DNA of 64,000 nucleotides from Dipteris shenzhenensis (Eukaryota > Polypodiophyta > Polypodiopsida > Gleicheniales). Location: assembly GCA_047967505.1 (NCBI GenBank), contig CM106540.1. One strand, written 5' to 3'. The translations under genes and the position numbers were made by a program. The notes below the pieces were generated by a model. The model had not been told where the DNA came from. It worked only from the letters and a program-made list of their open reading frames with translations, and did not search any database. Positions within the stretch are counted from its first letter, which is position 1. The number at the start of each line of letters is the position of its first letter. Of the stretch, positions 47,085 through 58,689 are shown in pieces.

Positions 47085-48315
47085 CAGCCCGTTCAACTAA
47101 CAACATTACTTTTCAGGTCCAAAAAACAAACAAACAAAATCTTCTTGTTTTTTTTGCGCAGGAAAAAAGAAACTATATTAAAGAAGATGTAAAAAAAGTA
47201 GCAGCATTGTGCTAGCCAAGAGTGCTTCTTGCAAAACCTTACAAAAAAGAAGCCACATACGCAAATTTGTGACCGTAATACTCAAGAACACCAACCAATA
47301 ATCTCGCCTAGAGGAGCCCAAAAAATGTTCTAATTTGGCGGATAACTATGGCTCGAACAATGTTACACAATTGAATCTCATAGTCATTAAGACATCCCCA
47401 GTCACCAAGCAATTTAATCTTCAATTTCAATGGATTACAAATGTGAGCTTTCTGAAGCCAACATTTGTAATATGGCGTGGCTCGCCATATTCTACGAGTA
47501 ATCAGAAAGCCTCATAATAAATGATGGTGCGATTCAACCACCACTCAACATAAATGAAGGTGTGATTCCAGCGCCACTTCACCTTCCCTTTGAAATCCTA
47601 TCTTTGGTGGATAGCTTAGAGAGCAATAGTCGCCACATAAGAAAATTCAGCCTCTGAGATGGCATGCGAATTGATGTTCTTCCTTTTTATACAAATGTCG
47701 TTACTCTGTTTGTAATTGCTCACTTAAGTCATCACCTTCTGCATTTGTTGATGTATGTTTACCCAATGCTTTCTTCAAACAAACAATTATTGAAGAGTTG
47801 TTGCATAATTGTGTGCATCGCACTTCATTTGTAAACTTTAACGTAGATTTAGTTTTAGAGGTGAATGCTCCAATCCTACAAATTAGGGCATGGCTCTACA
47901 AATTAAGTTATCCATATTTGAAGTTGTAGCCTTGCTTCATACATCTCAATAAGTCTTGCAAATAATATTGAAAAAACTCTTCATTAATTATTGTTTTAAT
48001 TGGTTTATTCACATGCTTGCTCGAAAGCTAGGGTGTCATGAAAAAATGGAGTAAGCTCAATGAAGTGTCATTCCATAAAAACTACAAAATGAAGATATAG
48101 CATCTACAAGGGTATCAATTAATCATAACTTTTGTGCATACTTTGAAAAGAATAGAGACATAAGCACACCATATTCCTTACTAAGTTCACAAGTAGATCT
48201 TAAAATAAACTTTCAGATGAAATAAAATTCTATAAGATCAACCAAAATATACTTCCCATGGCAACTTAAGCATAATCGAATATCATGACAAATTTTTAAC
48301 ACTCATTTGATCTTT
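47085..48315. other. No gene seen
   Basis: AT-rich sequence, small frames only. Confidence 0.5.
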
Positions 48316-48317
48316 CT

Positions 48318-49905
48318 TTTTTGGAAAAATTGGCATGCTTTTATTATAATAAGCAAATAGGTTACAAAACTGCGGCTGACTATTCAAGGCATACTACCCG
48401 CAACCTACACAAAAAGGCTAAAACTACAACTAGACTACTAGCTAAATAACTACAGTTCACTATGGAGGTCATTAAAACATAACTCCACCTCTTGCAAATA
48501 ACTCTATTTAAGTTAGCAACAAAGCATTTGGTTTCCCAAGCAAGGCACTTTCCCTATATGCCAATCTAACCCCTTGTTTGAACGCAAACTCCACATAGCC
48601 AACAGAACCGTTGCCATGATAAACTGCCAGCACATTGCCAATGTAGAGGGTAGACCCTTCGTTTCTCTCAAAATCACAAGCTTCTAGTTAGCATGAATGG
48701 TGAACCAACCATAAGACCTACCTTCCTAACTGCTTACACAACCCTACACCATACCCTTCCTGGCACAGATATCCCTAGATCAAGTGCATAATATCCTCAT
48801 ACCATCTCCCACAAAGTGGGTAGAATGGATTAACGTTGGACCATTTTCGCATACGGCCCTAAGTGGAATCCACCTTCCATTCTAAGAAACTCGCCTTGCT
48901 CAAAGCACAACCCTTCCACAAGTCCCCTTCCACCATTTCTTAGATCTTCTCAATTTCCATTTGTTATTCAAAGTTGGAACAAGTGATAGGCCTTCCGTCA
49001 AGCTCCTGTAGATGGACCTTGCCATGATTGTTCTCAATCCTGCAAAACCCCCTTACCATGGGTTGACTTTCCAATTCACACGAGGGATGCAGTTAGTTAG
49101 CCACCCATCTAGGATGTTGATAAGGACTTCATTCAACGGAGATATTTCTCTATCCAATAGCAGGGAGTACTGATCCCACAAATCCCACATAGATTTCCAC
49201 CTGGCACCTCTGGCATCCCATAAGTGAATCCATTGCTTGATTCCCTTTCTATGGAGAGACCTCATTGAAACAATGTCGAGGCATGCTAGAGATTTCCACT
49301 GAACCGTGACTGCCCAACTCCACCAGAGACCTTCCACCAAGCTAGCATCCCTACCTATTCGGGCCTTCCATCTCATAAACGGGCCGCTAAAGCATCAACT
49401 AACTCATAAGCCTTCAAAGCATCAACTAACTCAGCTGCTAAAGCAAACCCAAGAATTTTGGCCGGGAACCAAGAGCACACTCTATCATACCAGGAGATCT
49501 CTTTTAAGGTACCCACACCTTTCCCTTTAGCATTCATAATAACCACTGACAACAATCAACCCATGGGGCATAGCATAGGAACATCCGGGGGAGCTATTCA
49601 CCAAGAAGGGAGACATTCTAAAGATCTATATTCAGGACCCCAACCCTTCTATTGCCTTGGGGACTTTCATTGCATCACCCCATGGAATGTAATGCCACCT
49701 TCTTTTAGCCTTAAATTCAGCCCAAATGAATGCCTTGAACATCTTCTCAATTTCTAGCCAATGACACTTCTTGAACTGCCAAATTGTAGCCATGTAGGTG
49801 TTGGTGGAGGCAGCTAGAACATGTTTGACAACAACTACCCTCGCATTCCACCCTAACATTGTTCCATGCCAAGCTCTCACCTTCTGCCACACCTTAAAAG
49901 AGGGT
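48318..49905 (-). pseudogene. LINE (non-LTR retrotransposon) 3' end, 5'-truncated
   Basis: Read right to left, broken frames match the end of plant LINE ORF2: VVVVKHVLAASTNTYMATIW with the basic and aromatic block after it, WHYIPWGDAMKVPKAIEGLG (the usual SWDxLCxPKxxGGLG motif), EISWYDRVCSWFPAKILGFA, and near 48600 FIMATVLLAMWSLRSNKGLD, which resembles the zf-RVT region (ALVLWxIWxxRNxxIF). The catalytic RT core and endonuclease are absent, as in 5'-truncated LINE copies. The 3' end is near 48318. The poly(A) tail is not obvious. Target duplications were not found. Confidence 0.75.
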
Positions 49906-49909
49906 TCCT

Positions 49910-50880
49910 TTCTTTTGTAGGACTGAAGTTTGAAAATAAGTTTTCATTCTTAAAGTAATTGCCTTTGTAATTGTCATTTGAGTCTATTCTGGACAAATGT
50001 TTAAACAAGAATTCCAAATATGTTTAACATAACAAGCATCTTTGAAAATGCTAAGTGTAGAAATTATGGAAAGTAACTCATTTAATTACACTTTGTCCAT
50101 TTCTTAGGAAAATGTTGTAATATAAATGTGAACCACATATTCATTGTGTTTCTAGTCTTATAAGCAAGTTCTTGTTTCTTTACAACTTTTTATGGCCAAG
50201 CATATCTTGCTTCCTTATAATTATAATAAACTTTACCTTTTACTTTAAATAATAATGGAAAATAGAGTACTTGGAAAGATGGAAGACAACCATACAATGG
50301 GAACCTTTTTGCCAATAAAAAAATTTAACATGTATGTGATGCAAAAATGAGATCAAGGTTGGTAGGAATGAAGAGGAAAGGTCAAGAGGCAAAGCAACTG
50401 AAACAAGAGACTCAAAAAACATTAATAAGGCAAAAACAAACAATTCAAATACAATGTATGGGTAGCAAGGATTAGGAAGTACTGTATTGAAAGACTTTAA
50501 TTAGTAACTCTAAGAGATTAATGAAAAATAGATGGTTGAGTATTGATTCACTATTAATTTTGGGATAAAGCACTAATATGAACAAGATCAACATATAACA
50601 ACTATTTCATTTTTCTTTAATCCCAAAGGATAGTACATGTGAGTCTGTTACAGTATCTATTTAAAATAACTCCCTTGAGATAATTTCATGAGATTATTCC
50701 CATAAATGTGAATCTACTAAAGACAACACTTTGAATAGTAGTAGATTATATAACTTTACATCTACCTTCATTGAGTGGCCTGGGCTATTAAAGAGATTAT
50801 CACATGGAGCTCCAAAATGCATAAGAATGTACTACATAATATTATTTATAGATTAGTGTTACAAACTTAATGGGCATTTC
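49910..50880. other. No gene seen
   Basis: AT-rich sequence with no conserved motif. Confidence 0.5.
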
Positions 50881-50883
50881 TTT

Positions 50884-51235
50884 TGTCTAATTGCTAGGCT
50901 TGTTGCTATGTTGAGCCTACTTGTAGTTGGTTGAGTCATTGCTTTGCTTGTGTATTGAGTTCTCATTGTGTGTTGCTTTGTCATTGCTTAGCTGTTGTAC
51001 GTGTTGCTTGTATGCTTCTACATGTATCTACTTCATCAGTCACAATTGGGGCTTCACTTGTTGTTGTTGGCTTGTGCACTATTATTTCTTTGATGTGCTT
51101 ATTGTATGTGTGTGTCATTGTTGCTATGTTGCATTGTTGTTATCTATGTTGCGCTTGTTGGTTGCATCGTGTATTGCTATGTAACTTGTTGCGTCTGTCA
51201 TGCTATTGTCATGGATTGTTCATCATCCACAGGTA
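50884..51235. repeat. TG-rich low-complexity stretch
   Basis: The + strand is made of TTGCT, GTTG, CATTG and TATGTTG words, giving Cys/Val/Leu-rich frames in two phases. This is a sign of low complexity rather than coding. Confidence 0.7.
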
Positions 51236-51254
51236 GGTATGAATCTTGAAGAAC

Positions 51255-51365
51255 TACACAGGCACGTGCGTGCACGCACACACACATACATGTGTGTGTG
51301 CGCGCTCATGTGTGCATGTATATGTATATGTATACGTGTATGTATATGTATGCCTATATATATGA
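51255..51365. repeat. Alternating purine-pyrimidine tract
   Basis: Successive CACGTGCGTGCACG, (CA)n, TGTGTGTGCGCGC and (TATG)n stretches alternate purine and pyrimidine for about 110 bp. Confidence 0.9.
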
Positions 51366-51369
51366 CTAA

Positions 51370-52228
51370 AGTTATGTAAGGATCTGCTAAAATAAATACT
51401 GAGGATCACATAGCACATACTACTCTAATATTTTTAGTTTTTTATTTTGATTTCAGTTGTTATCATATTCACTAGTCACTTTACTCACACAACACGTACC
51501 ATTTTTAGTTTTTCCTTTTGGTCTTGGTTGCTACCTTATGCACCAAAAAATCCAAAAAGATCTTGTACAAGCACCCTAGTGCATTTAAAAGGGCGGGGGT
51601 GCTTACACTAGATAAGGAAAAGATGCTTGTACAATATCTTTTGGGATTATTTGAAAGTTGCATGATGGCAACAAAAATAAAGATAAAAAAAGAAGCACAA
51701 CAGTGCAAAAAAAGTTTAGCAAAAAAATTAAGTACAAAGCTGTATAGCTTAACCATCAATTCCCCCTCAAGAAGACCAAGTTATTGACAAAATTAGCTAA
51801 ATCTGTTGAGGGAGAGAAGTTTGGTGATGATGTCTACAACTTTTCTAGTGTCAAATGAACAAGATCAATCTCACCACCACTGAGTATTTTCTCATTATGA
51901 TGTGATATTGTATTTCGGTTTGCTTCTGGAATAATATGTCCTTTGGCAACTAAATATTGCTCATATTATCAAAATAAAGTGTACAAGGATTCTACTTAAG
52001 AGGGAATGAAATTTATCTATAAGAGTTAAGTTGTACTCATTGTGCAAACTTTCACTGCACAGTCACCGTGCTGACATGGCACTTACAAATTTGATTTTCT
52101 TGTAGTCTTTGTTGCTATCATATCGACCAAAAAATTGAGATAGGGCATCGGGACAGGCCCTAACCCTAACCATAAGGTGTGAACATTTATATATTTTAAA
52201 CTCTTTGAAATATAATATAGTGTATCGT
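51370..52228. other. No gene seen
   Basis: AT-rich sequence. Two dispersed similar lines, TTGGTTGCTACC and TTTGTTGCTATC near 51525 and 52108, hint at a diverged repeat. Confidence 0.45.
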
Positions 52229-52229
52229 T

Positions 52230-52231
<2 letters not shown>

Positions 52232-52280
<49 letters not shown>
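52232..52280. repeat. CT microsatellite
   Basis: (CT)24 uninterrupted. Confidence 0.98.
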
Positions 52281-52284
<4 letters not shown>

Positions 52285-52309
52285 CAAGACTTCAACACTA
52301 TTTCTTACT

Positions 52310-54050
52310 TGACCACATTATGCAATCCTAACTAAGCAAGATCTAAAACCAATTGTTGACTTTACATCCACCCCAATTTGCATCATTAAAGCCCACGAGG
52401 TGAGGTTTTTGTCATGGATCCTTCAGATATGATAGTTGATGGTCCATTGTACCTTTAAGGTACTTGAAGATCTTTTCACCACTCGCCAATGATGCTCACA
52501 TGGACCAAAACTATTAAGTAATAGATACTTGGTATATTTCCTATGATCAAATGAATTAGTTTGCCACGTACTTGGTGATATAATGTAGCATCTTAGAATG
52601 TTCACTCTCTTAGAACCATTCAATTGAAATGCTAACATGTATGCAATCTAACATGTCAAACTATTTGAGCATCTATCAATGCATCTTCTCTAATTCAGAA
52701 AGATTCCATCTTCTATGCTCTTGATCTCAATGCTCAATGTAGTGCAATTCCCCTAGGATCTATCATTTCAAAACTTCTAGGATCCATCTTCTGTCGTATT
52801 GATTTCAATTCCCACAATGCAGTGCAATTCTCATGGGATCTATCATTTCAAATTTCCTACTCAATTTTGCTTTGACTTGATCTATCGTCTCCATGTTGCC
52901 TGGTACTATCATTAGATCATCCACATAAACTACATTGAGCATTATTTTTTCATCTTTCTTCTGAATGTATAACCCATGATCATCTTCACTTTGAGACAAA
53001 TCCTTTTGGTTTGAGGTATGCATCAATTTTGTTGTACCAAGATCTTGGAGCTTGCTACAATCCATAAATTCCTTTCTTGAATTTGCATTCTACCTCTACC
53101 TCAATTCTTAATACTTGTTGCATTTATACTTCTTCCTAAAGATTTCATATAGACATTTTGACTTTACATCCATTTGATGTGTCCAAAGTGCATGTAGTTG
53201 ACAATAGTAAGAACTTTCCTCAAAATGTACTTCCATTTGAGAGTAACCCGTTGCAACCAATCTAGCGTTGCATCTTTTCAATATGCCATCTACATTTAGC
53301 TTGACTTTACAAACCTATTTGCAACCATCTTCTTGTCCCGAAGCGTTTTACAAGTTCTCATGATTTGTACTTCAGTATGCCTTCCTAGTCCAATGTTGTG
53401 ATGGTTGCTTTTCAAAACGTTTTGGCTCTTTGACATTGGTTAGTAAGCAACATAGACCTTGATGTCTAGGTTCTTATCTTTGATAATATCGGGTTCTTCT
53501 TCCACAAATTTTCTCATCCATTGGGTTGAGATTTTGTAGTTGATGCAAGCTAATCAACTTTTTTTGTTGAGGAGAGTTTGATGACTCAAATGTCTCAAGT
53601 TCTTGTCGACTTGGTGTGTTGTCTCATCTTCCTCCATCTCCTTTGTTACTTCCCCTATTGTTGAACTCCATTATCCAATTTCTCTTGTTGGATTTTCTTT
53701 GAAATGCTCTTCATCTATTGGGACAATGATATACCCCTTTCCTTTAGGAAAAATATCCCGACTATAGAACATCTTCTTTGTTGCCTAATTGTACAGCTTG
53801 CATGCTTTCTTCTCTTCAATGTATCCAAAAAGGTTACATTTCTTACTCCATCAAAAGTTGCTCCTTTTGTCCTTGTGGATATCAACATATTGTTGAACTA
53901 AGTATTTGGAGATGTCTCACCATTAGCTTGACTCTTGTTCATGGGATTAAACATGAAAATTTGTATTATATGGTGTGGTTAATCAAATAAAGTATGGTAT
54001 TTACAACTTTTTCCCATAAAGAATTTGCCAAACCACTTTGTTTGCAACAT
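52310..54050 (-). pseudogene. Copia element E: integrase end, RT and RNase H start
   Basis: Read right to left, the fragment starts with GLANSLWEKVVNTILYLINH, the integrase YLINR motif, at 53966-54050. It continues through a KLYN.ATKK..YSRD segment near 53760 and a linker to RT. The open piece 52805-53065 holds SEDDHGLYIQKK and NVVYVDDLMI, the active-site YVDD of copia RT. Further pieces reach the region before RNase H (FGPCEHHWRVVKR, then DV.KSTIGFRS near 52350). The expected upstream integrase core is missing, because the sequence becomes a dinucleotide tract at 54052. Stops and frameshifts throughout. Confidence 0.82.
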
Positions 54051-54051
54051 A

Positions 54052-54272
54052 CACCGGGCGCACGTGCGTCTGTGCACACGCACATGCACATGCATGCACA
54101 CATACATACACATGTACACACATAATTGAAAGTGTGTGTGTGTGTGTGTGTAAGCACGCGCGCGCGCGCACACACACACACACATGCATACATAGATACA
54201 TATACAGATACGTATATGTGCATGCATGTGTGTGAGCACACGTGCATGCACGCATGTGTATGTGTGTGTGTG

Positions 54273-54326
<54 letters not shown>

Positions 54327-54366
54327 TACACACACACACACACACACACACATATGTGCATGCATG
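54052..54366. repeat. Compound alternating microsatellite
   Basis: (CA/CG)n and (GT)n blocks, GCGCGCGCGC at 54159-54169, (AC)n, ATAC/ATGC mixed tracts, (GA)n at 54275-54324, and (AC)n again to 54352. It gives long Cys/Val/His/Thr/Ser frames in several phases, none of them genuine. Confidence 0.98.
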
Positions 54367-54369
54367 CAA

Positions 54370-54659
54370 GATTGCACTCAAGTTTGGAAAATATTAAGCA
54401 CATAGGAAAGATCCCATTTGTAAGACATACAATTTTTACTTTAATGAAAACTTAATACTGTTATAAATTTAACAATCTCCTTGAAAAAAAGGTGCCTATG
54501 TAAAATGAGTAGATCAGAAGAGTAATAGTCTAAGGCATAGACATTATACTAGTCAATATTTCTACACTGAGTGTGTGCAAGGAGCAAGCTTTTTGAGTGA
54601 GTTTTGGAGCTAGTTTTTTTTGGCAACCAATGTGCTTTGTTCCACCTATTCCACTTATA

Positions 54660-54660
<1 letters not shown>
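54370..54660. other. No gene seen
   Basis: AT-rich spacer without motifs. Confidence 0.5.

Positions 54661-54662
<2 letters not shown>

Positions 54663-54724
<62 letters not shown>
54663..54724. repeat. CT microsatellite
   Basis: (CT)30 followed by a C run. Confidence 0.98.
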
Positions 54725-54726
<2 letters not shown>

Positions 54727-54756
54727 CCCCCCCTTTTTTATCGTGAAATTTTTTTT

Positions 54757-55030
54757 TTCTACATTAGTTTGGGCAAATGCTTTAGCCAAAAAACGTTTCC
54801 AAAGGAGAGCTAGCGTGCACTGAATTACACTAGAGATGGAATTTCATGAAAATAACAAGAGAAATGAGCTCATTGGATGTATTCTGATCATTTTGATACC
54901 AAACATGACTATATTTGGACATTTTTAACAAAAGTTGTGAAATTCTTTTAAAGCCCAAATTGGCGTCCAGAGGAGGGCGCTGGTGCCCTCCTGTAGATTA
55001 CAATTGGGCTTTAAAAAAATTATTTGATTT
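54757..55030 (-). repeat. Repeat unit U1, inverted relative to U2 and U3
   Basis: The unit contains TTTGGGCAAATGCTTTAGCC, GAAATGAGCTCATT, ACCAAACATGACTATATTTG and a terminal hairpin at 54950-55014 whose outer arms are AAAGCCCAA and TTGGGCTTT and whose inner arms are AGGAGGGC and GCCCTCCT. The same landmarks appear reversed in 55135-55310 and 55355-55610. Confidence 0.85.
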
Positions 55031-55038
55031 CTTGTTTT

Positions 55039-55043
<5 letters not shown>

Positions 55044-55128
<85 letters not shown>
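55044..55128. repeat. CT microsatellite at the centre of an inverted repeat
   Basis: (CT)n of about 85 bp lies between the opposed units U1 and U2. Confidence 0.97.
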
Positions 55129-55134
<6 letters not shown>

Positions 55135-55136
<2 letters not shown>

Positions 55137-55310
55137 CCAGTTTGGGCTAACAAAAGTTTCACAACTTTTGCTAGGAATGTTGAAACTTAGTAATGTTTGG
55201 TATCAAAAAGATTGGAACACATTGAATGAGCTCATTTCTCTTGTTATGAAATTCCATCTCTTCTCTAAAAGCCCTGTGGGCTAAAAAGTTTGCCCAAAAT
55301 GGTGGCAAAA
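55135..55310 (+). repeat. Repeat unit U2
   Basis: The landmarks of U1 occur in reverse complement: TAATGTTTGGTATCA, AATGAGCTCATTTCTCTTGT, GGGCTAAAAAGTTTGCCCAA. The hairpin end is replaced by the CT tract. Confidence 0.85.
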
Positions 55311-55354
55311 AAAGGCAAATTGTCAAGGGGAGAGAGAGAGAGAGAGAGAGATTT

Positions 55355-55612
55355 AAAGTAAAAATTTCAAGACCAAATTGGCATCCAAAGGAGGGTGCCT
55401 CCTCTGGATGCCAATTTTGGCTTTAAAAAATTCGTAACTTTTGTTAGAAATATCCAAATATAGTCATGTTTGGTATTCTAAACAATCGGAATACATCAAA
55501 TGAGCTCATTCCTATTGTTAGTTTCATGAAATTTCATCTCTATGGTGCTTTCGTGCATGCCATCTCTCCTCTGGAAGCCCTTTTGGGCTAAAATTTTTTG
55601 CCCAAATTGGTG
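55355..55612 (+). repeat. Repeat unit U3 with hairpin
   Basis: Same orientation as U2. It begins with a near-perfect hairpin at 55376-55416 (arms AATTGGCATCCA and TGGATGCCAATT, inner AGGAGG and CCTCCT, one mismatch in 19 bp). It then has TAGTCATGTTTGGTAT, AATGAGCTCATTCC and GGGCTAAAATTTTTTGCCCA. A GA tract precedes it at 55329-55350. Confidence 0.85.
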
Positions 55613-55664
55613 GGACAAAAGACACAGACAGAGGTAGAGGGTCTACGCGTAGAACGAAGATAGA

Positions 55665-55720
<56 letters not shown>
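55665..55720. repeat. GA microsatellite
   Basis: (GA)n, uninterrupted for about 50 bp. Confidence 0.97.
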
Positions 55721-55722
<2 letters not shown>

Positions 55723-55729
55723 TTCAAGT

Positions 55730-55899
55730 GGATGAAATTGGGAAGCTCTAAAAATAAATACAAGGCTTTTGTTTTTACAGACTACGTACCATACAAGCTT
55801 GCAGAGAGAGAGAGAGAGATGTAATTGAGAAGTTGTAAAAATGAAATGAAGGCCTTTTGTGTTTACAAACTACACACTATGTAGACTTGATGAGGATCA

Positions 55900-55953
<54 letters not shown>
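55730..55953. repeat. Tandem 85-bp unit x 2, each followed by GA tract
   Basis: Copies at about 55732-55803 and 55820-55892 share ATGNAATTGNGAAG and ACNAACTAC-type landmarks. Each ends at a (GA)n run (55803-55819 and 55902-55953). Confidence 0.85.
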
Positions 55954-55957
<4 letters not shown>

Positions 55958-55959
55958 GC

Positions 55960-56392
55960 AAAGAGAGAGAATAGAGAGAGATGTCCTAAGTGGAATAGGT
56001 GGAACAAAACATGCTGGTTGCAAAAATAAACTCACTTCTAAATTTGCTCAAAAAACTCGCTTCTTGCCCTTCCCCTACACTAAGCATTTCATGTTCTGAT
56101 TATTTTGTTTCAAATTGTTGTAAGCTTACTATAGTGACATCTTATACTTTTGCTCCCTCTTTCGTATCCTAAATAGATATAACCTTGATACAGATGCAAG
56201 TCATTAGTGAAAATAAAAATGTGACAGCGAAAAAAAGTCAAAATAAAAGGAGGGGAAGACTCAAGCATCTATTCTTGGCTTGCTGGAATCTAGGCAAATC
56301 TATTTAGAACTAGGTACAATGAATATTTGTTCGTAAAAACTCTACTTGCATACTCTAGTTTCTTGATGGCATACTTGGAGTGTGTATTTGTA
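55960..56392. other. No gene seen
   Basis: AT-rich spacer. Confidence 0.5.
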
Positions 56393-56393
56393 A

Positions 56394-56569
56394 GAGAGTG
56401 CGCTTTTTTTTTTTGGGACTCACCCACCCAACTCAGACCCAGTTGAGGCCTTCGAGGGGACGTCGCCTTGCCTCTACTCCCATAGGGAATTGAACAAGGG
56501 CCGCCGCCTTGGTAGGCTGGTAGCCCTACCACTGGGCTGCTACGACTTCCCCAACTCGAGAGTGCACTT
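56394..56569 (-). mobile_element. tRNA-derived SINE with target-site duplication
   Basis: The minus strand begins GGGGAAGTCGTAGCAGCCCA, containing a Pol III A box (TAGCAGCCCAGTGGT), then a B box (GTTCAATTCC), and ends in a run of 11 A. The body spans about 56406-56557. The flanks GAGAGTGCGCTT (56394-56405) and GAGAGTGCACTT (56558-56569) form a 12-bp target duplication with one mismatch. SINEs are transcribed by Pol III and moved by LINE enzymes. The related LINE machinery here (48318-49905) is dead. Confidence 0.88.
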
Positions 56570-56574
56570 ATAAA

Positions 56575-56815
56575 GGGGCATGAAGGATGATGGAAGGCAA
56601 TGGCATATATGTCATAACTCGAGGAAGAATTGTTCATAAAATTTCAAGCATAAAAGTCCAATGAAGATAAACTTTAAGCAATATAAACCCTCCTTACAAG
56701 TTTCATGCAAATTGAGGTATATTAACTTGAGGAACGACTATGCAACAACCTTTCAAGCATGGAAGTTCAACGAAGAAAAACCTTAACCTATAAGTTTTGG
56801 TGTCTATTTTAGCAT
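56575..56815. other. No gene seen
   Basis: Two similar phrases (TTTCAAGCATAAAAGTCCAA and TTTCAAGCATGGAAGTTCAA near 56642 and 56750) mark a diverged duplication. Confidence 0.55.
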
Positions 56816-56819
56816 GCAC

Positions 56820-57055
56820 CATTGAGGTGCACTTAGTTGCATTGTATGCATAGGCATGCATGCATCTGTGTGTGCGCGCGCATGCGCACGCATAAGCAAG
56901 TAAGCAACCAAGTAAATATGTATGCATGAATGCATGCATACATACATATGTATGCATGAGTGCATGCATTTCATTGTGTATACGTATGTGTGTGTGCACA
57001 CGCGCACGTGGGCATACACACGACGTGCCCGTAGCATGAGTGTGCATGCATAATG
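56820..57055. repeat. Alternating purine-pyrimidine tract (GCATGC/TGCGCG)
   Basis: Repeated ATGCATGC, TGTGTGCGCGCGCATGCG and ACACGCGCACGTG words over about 230 bp. Confidence 0.9.
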
Positions 57056-57059
57056 AAGC

Positions 57060-58642
57060 TTTACTTTTTTTAAGGAAAACATTGTAGGAAAATTTGCATG
57101 TTAGATTGGAGTATGGATTTTTTTGGGGTTATTTTCTTGCAAGTTTGCACATGACTTTACAAAGTATAATACAAAAAAAACTCAAAGGTCCCTTAGTTAT
57201 ACAAATGTTAAAAAATGCATTACTAGCTTTGATATCCATGGCAAAGGCATAGCTTTAGTTTTTTGGTGGCGTTCCCCCAAGGTTTGAATATGCTATTCGA
57301 GGAGTTAAATGATTATTGGGGTTGGTTGTTTTGAATATGTTTAGTGCTTGTCAATTCATACCTTGAATGATGCGAAGGAAAAAAATTAGACATGTAAAGA
57401 CATTATGTCCAGCAATAGCCTAAATATATACTTTTGTGATACTTCTTTGACATATAGGTGAGGTAGTCATGATGTCAAAAGCCTTTATCATGTATGCAAA
57501 TGTAAAAGGGATGATAAGGATAAGAGATAACATGTATCTAGAGTTTTTATGTGACTAAGCGTTTCAAACAAATAAGAGTAGGCAATAAAAGCCTTAAGAG
57601 GGAGTGCAAAGACTTGTTGGGAGCTTAACTTGTGTTATCTAAATTTGTAGAAAATTGCCTCTAGCTTATCAACTAGGATATTTTATAGCCACTTTAATGA
57701 TGTATTGATGTTCTTCTATTTGTAAGAATGTTAAGCATCTAGTGATTTGAGCTATAAGCAATTGATATAGTAATCTAAAAATTTTAGTGCTTTTAAAATA
57801 ATATTGATAATGTGAATTAATCTCGTTGTCGACTTTGTGATAAGGTTCTAGACTTTTGGTACCTCCATTGTAGTTATTGGAGTTGATTGCTATTGCAACA
57901 CAATGCTACACATAATAACTAATGCCATGAATTCTTCGATTGAAAGAGGAATATATTTAGAGTTTATCTTTTAATCCTTTGTAAACAAGCTAAAAAGTTT
58001 GACATATAATTAAATAATTTTTTACTTACCAATATGCTCCACTTTCTACTTCTTTCGATGTAGTGGAAAATCGTTTTGAGTGTTACTAGCTAAGGACTCA
58101 CTTTTTAGAGAGGTCTACAAGCACAGGTGCAAAGGGATAACGAGGTGACTAGCAGTGCTTAGCCTGCATGAGTGCCAATTAAACAAAAGATCATTCTTGA
58201 AGGAAAAAAGAGACGATTACTTTTTATAATCCTTTTGGTGAGGAGAACTGATCTTGGCTCTTTGTCCTTTGCCCTTATCTCTTAGGATGTGGGAACTTTA
58301 TACATTTGCAATGAGTGAGGATAATAACGTTGTCAAAAAAACCACTCCCATCACTTTGATCCCCTAATCTTTCAACTTGCAATCTTTGTGACATATGTGA
58401 GTATCTCAATAGATTATCCATTCTTACCTAGATTGAGAATTGCTTGCAACGAACATGGACCAAAGTTAAATATATTTTCACTAGGAAAAGAGATAGATTT
58501 TGAAGCCATATAGTAAAAAATTATCCTTTTCGATTTTGACCACATCAGCCTATCGAACAGAACAAGTTATTATGAGTTTTTTGATATGACACGAGGATCT
58601 ACAAGGAGGACAAAGGGTGCTAGTGCTATATGGAGGTACAAG

Positions 58643-58645
<3 letters not shown>
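57060..58645. other. No gene seen
   Basis: AT-rich sequence with no conserved motif. Confidence 0.5.

Positions 58646-58646
<1 letters not shown>

Positions 58647-58683
<37 letters not shown>
58647..58683. repeat. GA microsatellite
   Basis: (GA)18. Confidence 0.97.
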
Positions 58684-58686
<3 letters not shown>

Positions 58687-58689
58687 CAT

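Noticed and set aside
50927-51236. Cys/Leu/Val-rich frames resembling a membrane protein
   Set aside because: The DNA is low-complexity TG-rich and two phases give equally hydrophobic peptides, so it is not selected coding sequence.
52168-52182. CCCTAACCCTAACC, telomere-like
   Set aside because: Only two units, not the plant TTTAGGG type and not extended; chance or a minor repeat.
54001-54455. Long Cys/Val/His/Thr-rich and Ser/Leu-rich frames
   Set aside because: They are translations of dinucleotide repeats in several phases on both strands.
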